The translations under genes were made by a program, and so were the position numbers. This document shows, piece by piece, positions 15,289 through 16,554 of a stretch of DNA of 16,554 nucleotides; the stretch's first letter is position 1, and every line of letters begins with the position of its first letter. The stretch spans positions 1 through 16,554 of the forward strand of contig JAWXUF010000026.1 of the NCBI GenBank assembly GCA_044432865.1. The letters run 5' to 3'. A model generated the notes under the pieces. That model searched no databases. It saw only the letters and a program-made list of their open reading frames with translations, and had not been told where the DNA came from. Source of the DNA: JAWXUE01 sp044432865 (GTDB lineage: Bacteria > Bacillota_I > Bacilli_A > Acholeplasmatales > Anaeroplasmataceae).

Positions 15289-16420
15289 AAAAATTACAAC
15301 ACTTGGTGGAGTACAACGAACATCTTGTGTACTTGCTAATGCCCTTAATCATGATGTTGTTTTACTTAGTGATGATAGAGTTTGCGACAAGTCTAAATAT
15401 GAAGTAAGTGATAAGGTAAAAAGAGTCGATTTAAACGATGTATGTCCGAAATTTTTTAAAAACTCTTTTTTAAGAAGATTATTAAAAAAGTTAAATAGAA
15501 ACATTTCATTTTTAAATAATAAATTTTTATTGAATTTAAATAAAAGAATTAATTATAAATCTAGAAATGTTAAATTGTTAAGTAACTATATTAATAAAAA
15601 TAATTTTGATTTCGTAATAGCATCACAAGGAGAACTTTCGATGTATTTAGCTTTTTGTAATATTGAAAGTAAAAAAATTGGCTGGATGCATAGTATGTTT
15701 GATAATTACTATTTTAAAAAGAATACATATTATTATGGACAATCACTACTATTTAAAAAGTATTTAAATGATCTAGATGAGATTGTTGTATTATCAAGAT
15801 ATGATAAAAATAAATACAAAAAAAATTGGAATATAGATGTAAATGCAATAACAAATATTAAATCATTTGAATCAATAGAAAAAAGTACACTAACAAATAA
15901 AACTTTTTTAGCTGCTGGGAGATTTAATTATGAAAAAGGATTTGATATTTTAATAAACGCATTTTATAAATTTCATAAAAAAAATAAAGAATATAAATTG
16001 ATAATATTAGGTGATGGTGAATTAGAAGAAGAATATAATGCACTTATTATTAAATATAAATTACAAAATTTTATTACAATAAAAAAGAATGTATCAAACA
16101 TACAGCCATACTTACTAAATTGTTGTGGATTTATTATGCCTTCACGATGGGAAGGATTAGGATTAGTAATGGTTGAAGCATTCGAAACAGGCGTACCTGT
16201 TATAGCATTTGATCTGCCTACAATAAGAGATTATTTAATAAGTTATTATAATGGGATAAAATGTGCTAGGATGAATGCTAATTGTTTATGTAATGCTATG
16301 AATAGTTATGTTGAATTAAATAGAATTGAATTACAAAAAAATTGTATCGAAACATCAAAGAAATTTGATGAAGGAGTTATAATTGAAAAATGGAATGAAA
16401 TTTTCAAAAAATATTATTAG
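15266..16420 (+). CDS. Second GT4-family glycosyltransferase
   Basis: 384 residues from ATG 15266. An earlier GTG (15251) or ATG (15254) in frame is less likely, since GGGGGAA (15256-15262) fits as the ribosome-binding site of ATG 15266 and MKILIITKK is a typical GT4 beginning. The N-terminal TTLGGVQR (11-18) is the glycine-rich acceptor-domain loop. The donor domain holds AAGRFNYEKGFDILINAF (216-233), ILGDGELEEEY (247-257) and SRWEGLGLVMVEAFETG (293-309), with Glu296/Glu304 as the E-x7-E pair. It is related to enzymes of capsule and exopolysaccharide clusters. It overlaps the polymerase by 23 bases and is the last gene of the operon visible here; no clear terminator follows. It should add a third non-priming sugar or a branch. 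Confidence 0.88.
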   Translation: MKILIITKKITTLGGVQRTSCVLANALNHDVVLLSDDRVCDKSKYEVSDKVKRVDLNDVCPKFFKNSFLRRLLKKLNRNISFLNNKFLLNLNKRINYKSRNVKLLSNYINKNNFDFVIASQGELSMYLAFCNIESKKIGWMHSMFDNYYFKKNTYYYGQSLLFKKYLNDLDEIVVLSRYDKNKYKKNWNIDVNAITNIKSFESIEKSTLTNKTFLAAGRFNYEKGFDILINAFYKFHKKNKEYKLIILGDGELEEEYNALIIKYKLQNFITIKKNVSNIQPYLLNCCGFIMPSRWEGLGLVMVEAFETGVPVIAFDLPTIRDYLISYYNGIKCARMNANCLCNAMNSYVELNRIELQKNCIETSKKFDEGVIIEKWNEIFKKYY

Positions 16421-16467
16421 AAATCATAAAATAGATAAAATGGACATATTATTGATTGGGTGATTTT

Positions 16468-16554
16468 TTGAATACATTATTAGTTCGTAGAAGAATTGCT
16501 ATATTTTTTATAGCTATTTTAATTGCATTTAGTGTTATTTTTGTAAGACTTGGT
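16468..16554 (+). CDS. Start of a class B penicillin-binding protein (partial, SpoVD/FtsI-like)
   Basis: Only the first 29 codons are inside the window. The TTG start (16468) is chosen because GGGTGAT (16458-16464 region) upstream is a good partial ribosome-binding site; another in-frame TTG (16456) would overlap that site. The peptide has a basic VRRR stretch followed by one hydrophobic helix and VRLG, the pattern at the N-terminus of SpoVD/PBP2B/FtsI transpeptidases, where the helix anchors the enzyme and leads to a conserved R-L-G-Y/Q stretch. Such enzymes cross-link septal or spore-cortex peptidoglycan. The fragment is too short for proof; another single-pass membrane protein is possible. 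Confidence 0.55.
   Translation, partial: MNTLLVRRRIAIFFIAILIAFSVIFVRLG

Noticed and set aside
15818..15825. A8 tract within the last glycosyltransferase as a phase-variation site
   Set aside because: Such A runs in Lys-rich codons are expected at this base composition, and the tract is mid-gene with no other support.

Overview
The window is strongly AT-rich, uses the standard bacterial code (TGG is the tryptophan codon and glmM ends on TGA) and reads almost entirely on the + strand. A germination protease gene (gpr) shows an endospore-forming member of the Bacillota. The gene content suits a low-G+C Bacilli, Erysipelotrichia or Clostridia-type lineage; I cannot place it more finely. Most of it is recognisable housekeeping plus a surface-polysaccharide cluster. 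I see no rRNA, tRNA, CRISPR, insertion sequence or prophage.

Layout. (1) 1-1050: a lipoprotein gene of unknown function on the - strand, closed by its own terminator, with a convergent hairpin at the left edge and a nested palindrome in the divergent region before gpr. (2) 1097-2562: the spore protease gene gpr, overlapping by one base a small membrane-protein gene, then an 80-codon unknown gene whose ribosome-binding site forms one arm of a terminator-like hairpin. (3) 2642-4334: a near-consensus vegetative promoter driving pgsA and recA, ended by a strong terminator. (4) 4436-8870: glmS-glmM-glmU, the complete route from fructose-6-phosphate to UDP-GlcNAc, ended by a probable terminator. 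(5) 8891-16420: a seven-gene operon with its own extended -10 promoter. It holds a priming phosphoglycosyl transferase, a GT2 glycosyltransferase, UDP-glucose 6-dehydrogenase, a GT4 glycosyltransferase, a Wzx-type flippase, a Wzy-type polymerase and a second GT4 glycosyltransferase. (6) 16468-end: the first 29 codons of what looks like a class B penicillin-binding protein.

How it fits together: glmSMU makes UDP-GlcNAc, needed for peptidoglycan and probably also for the adjacent polymer. The dehydrogenase makes UDP-glucuronate. The transferase, three glycosyltransferases, flippase and polymerase form a nearly minimal Wzx/Wzy pathway for a glucuronate-containing, teichuronic-acid-like or capsular polysaccharide. 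No chain-length regulator, tyrosine kinase or wall-attachment enzyme is present inside the window.

The least explained items are the hairpin that may be both terminator and ribosome-binding-site mask before the 80-aa gene, the small membrane protein coupled to gpr, the very short N-terminus of the protease, and the nested palindrome upstream of gpr. I found no clear evidence of a wholly new multi-gene system.
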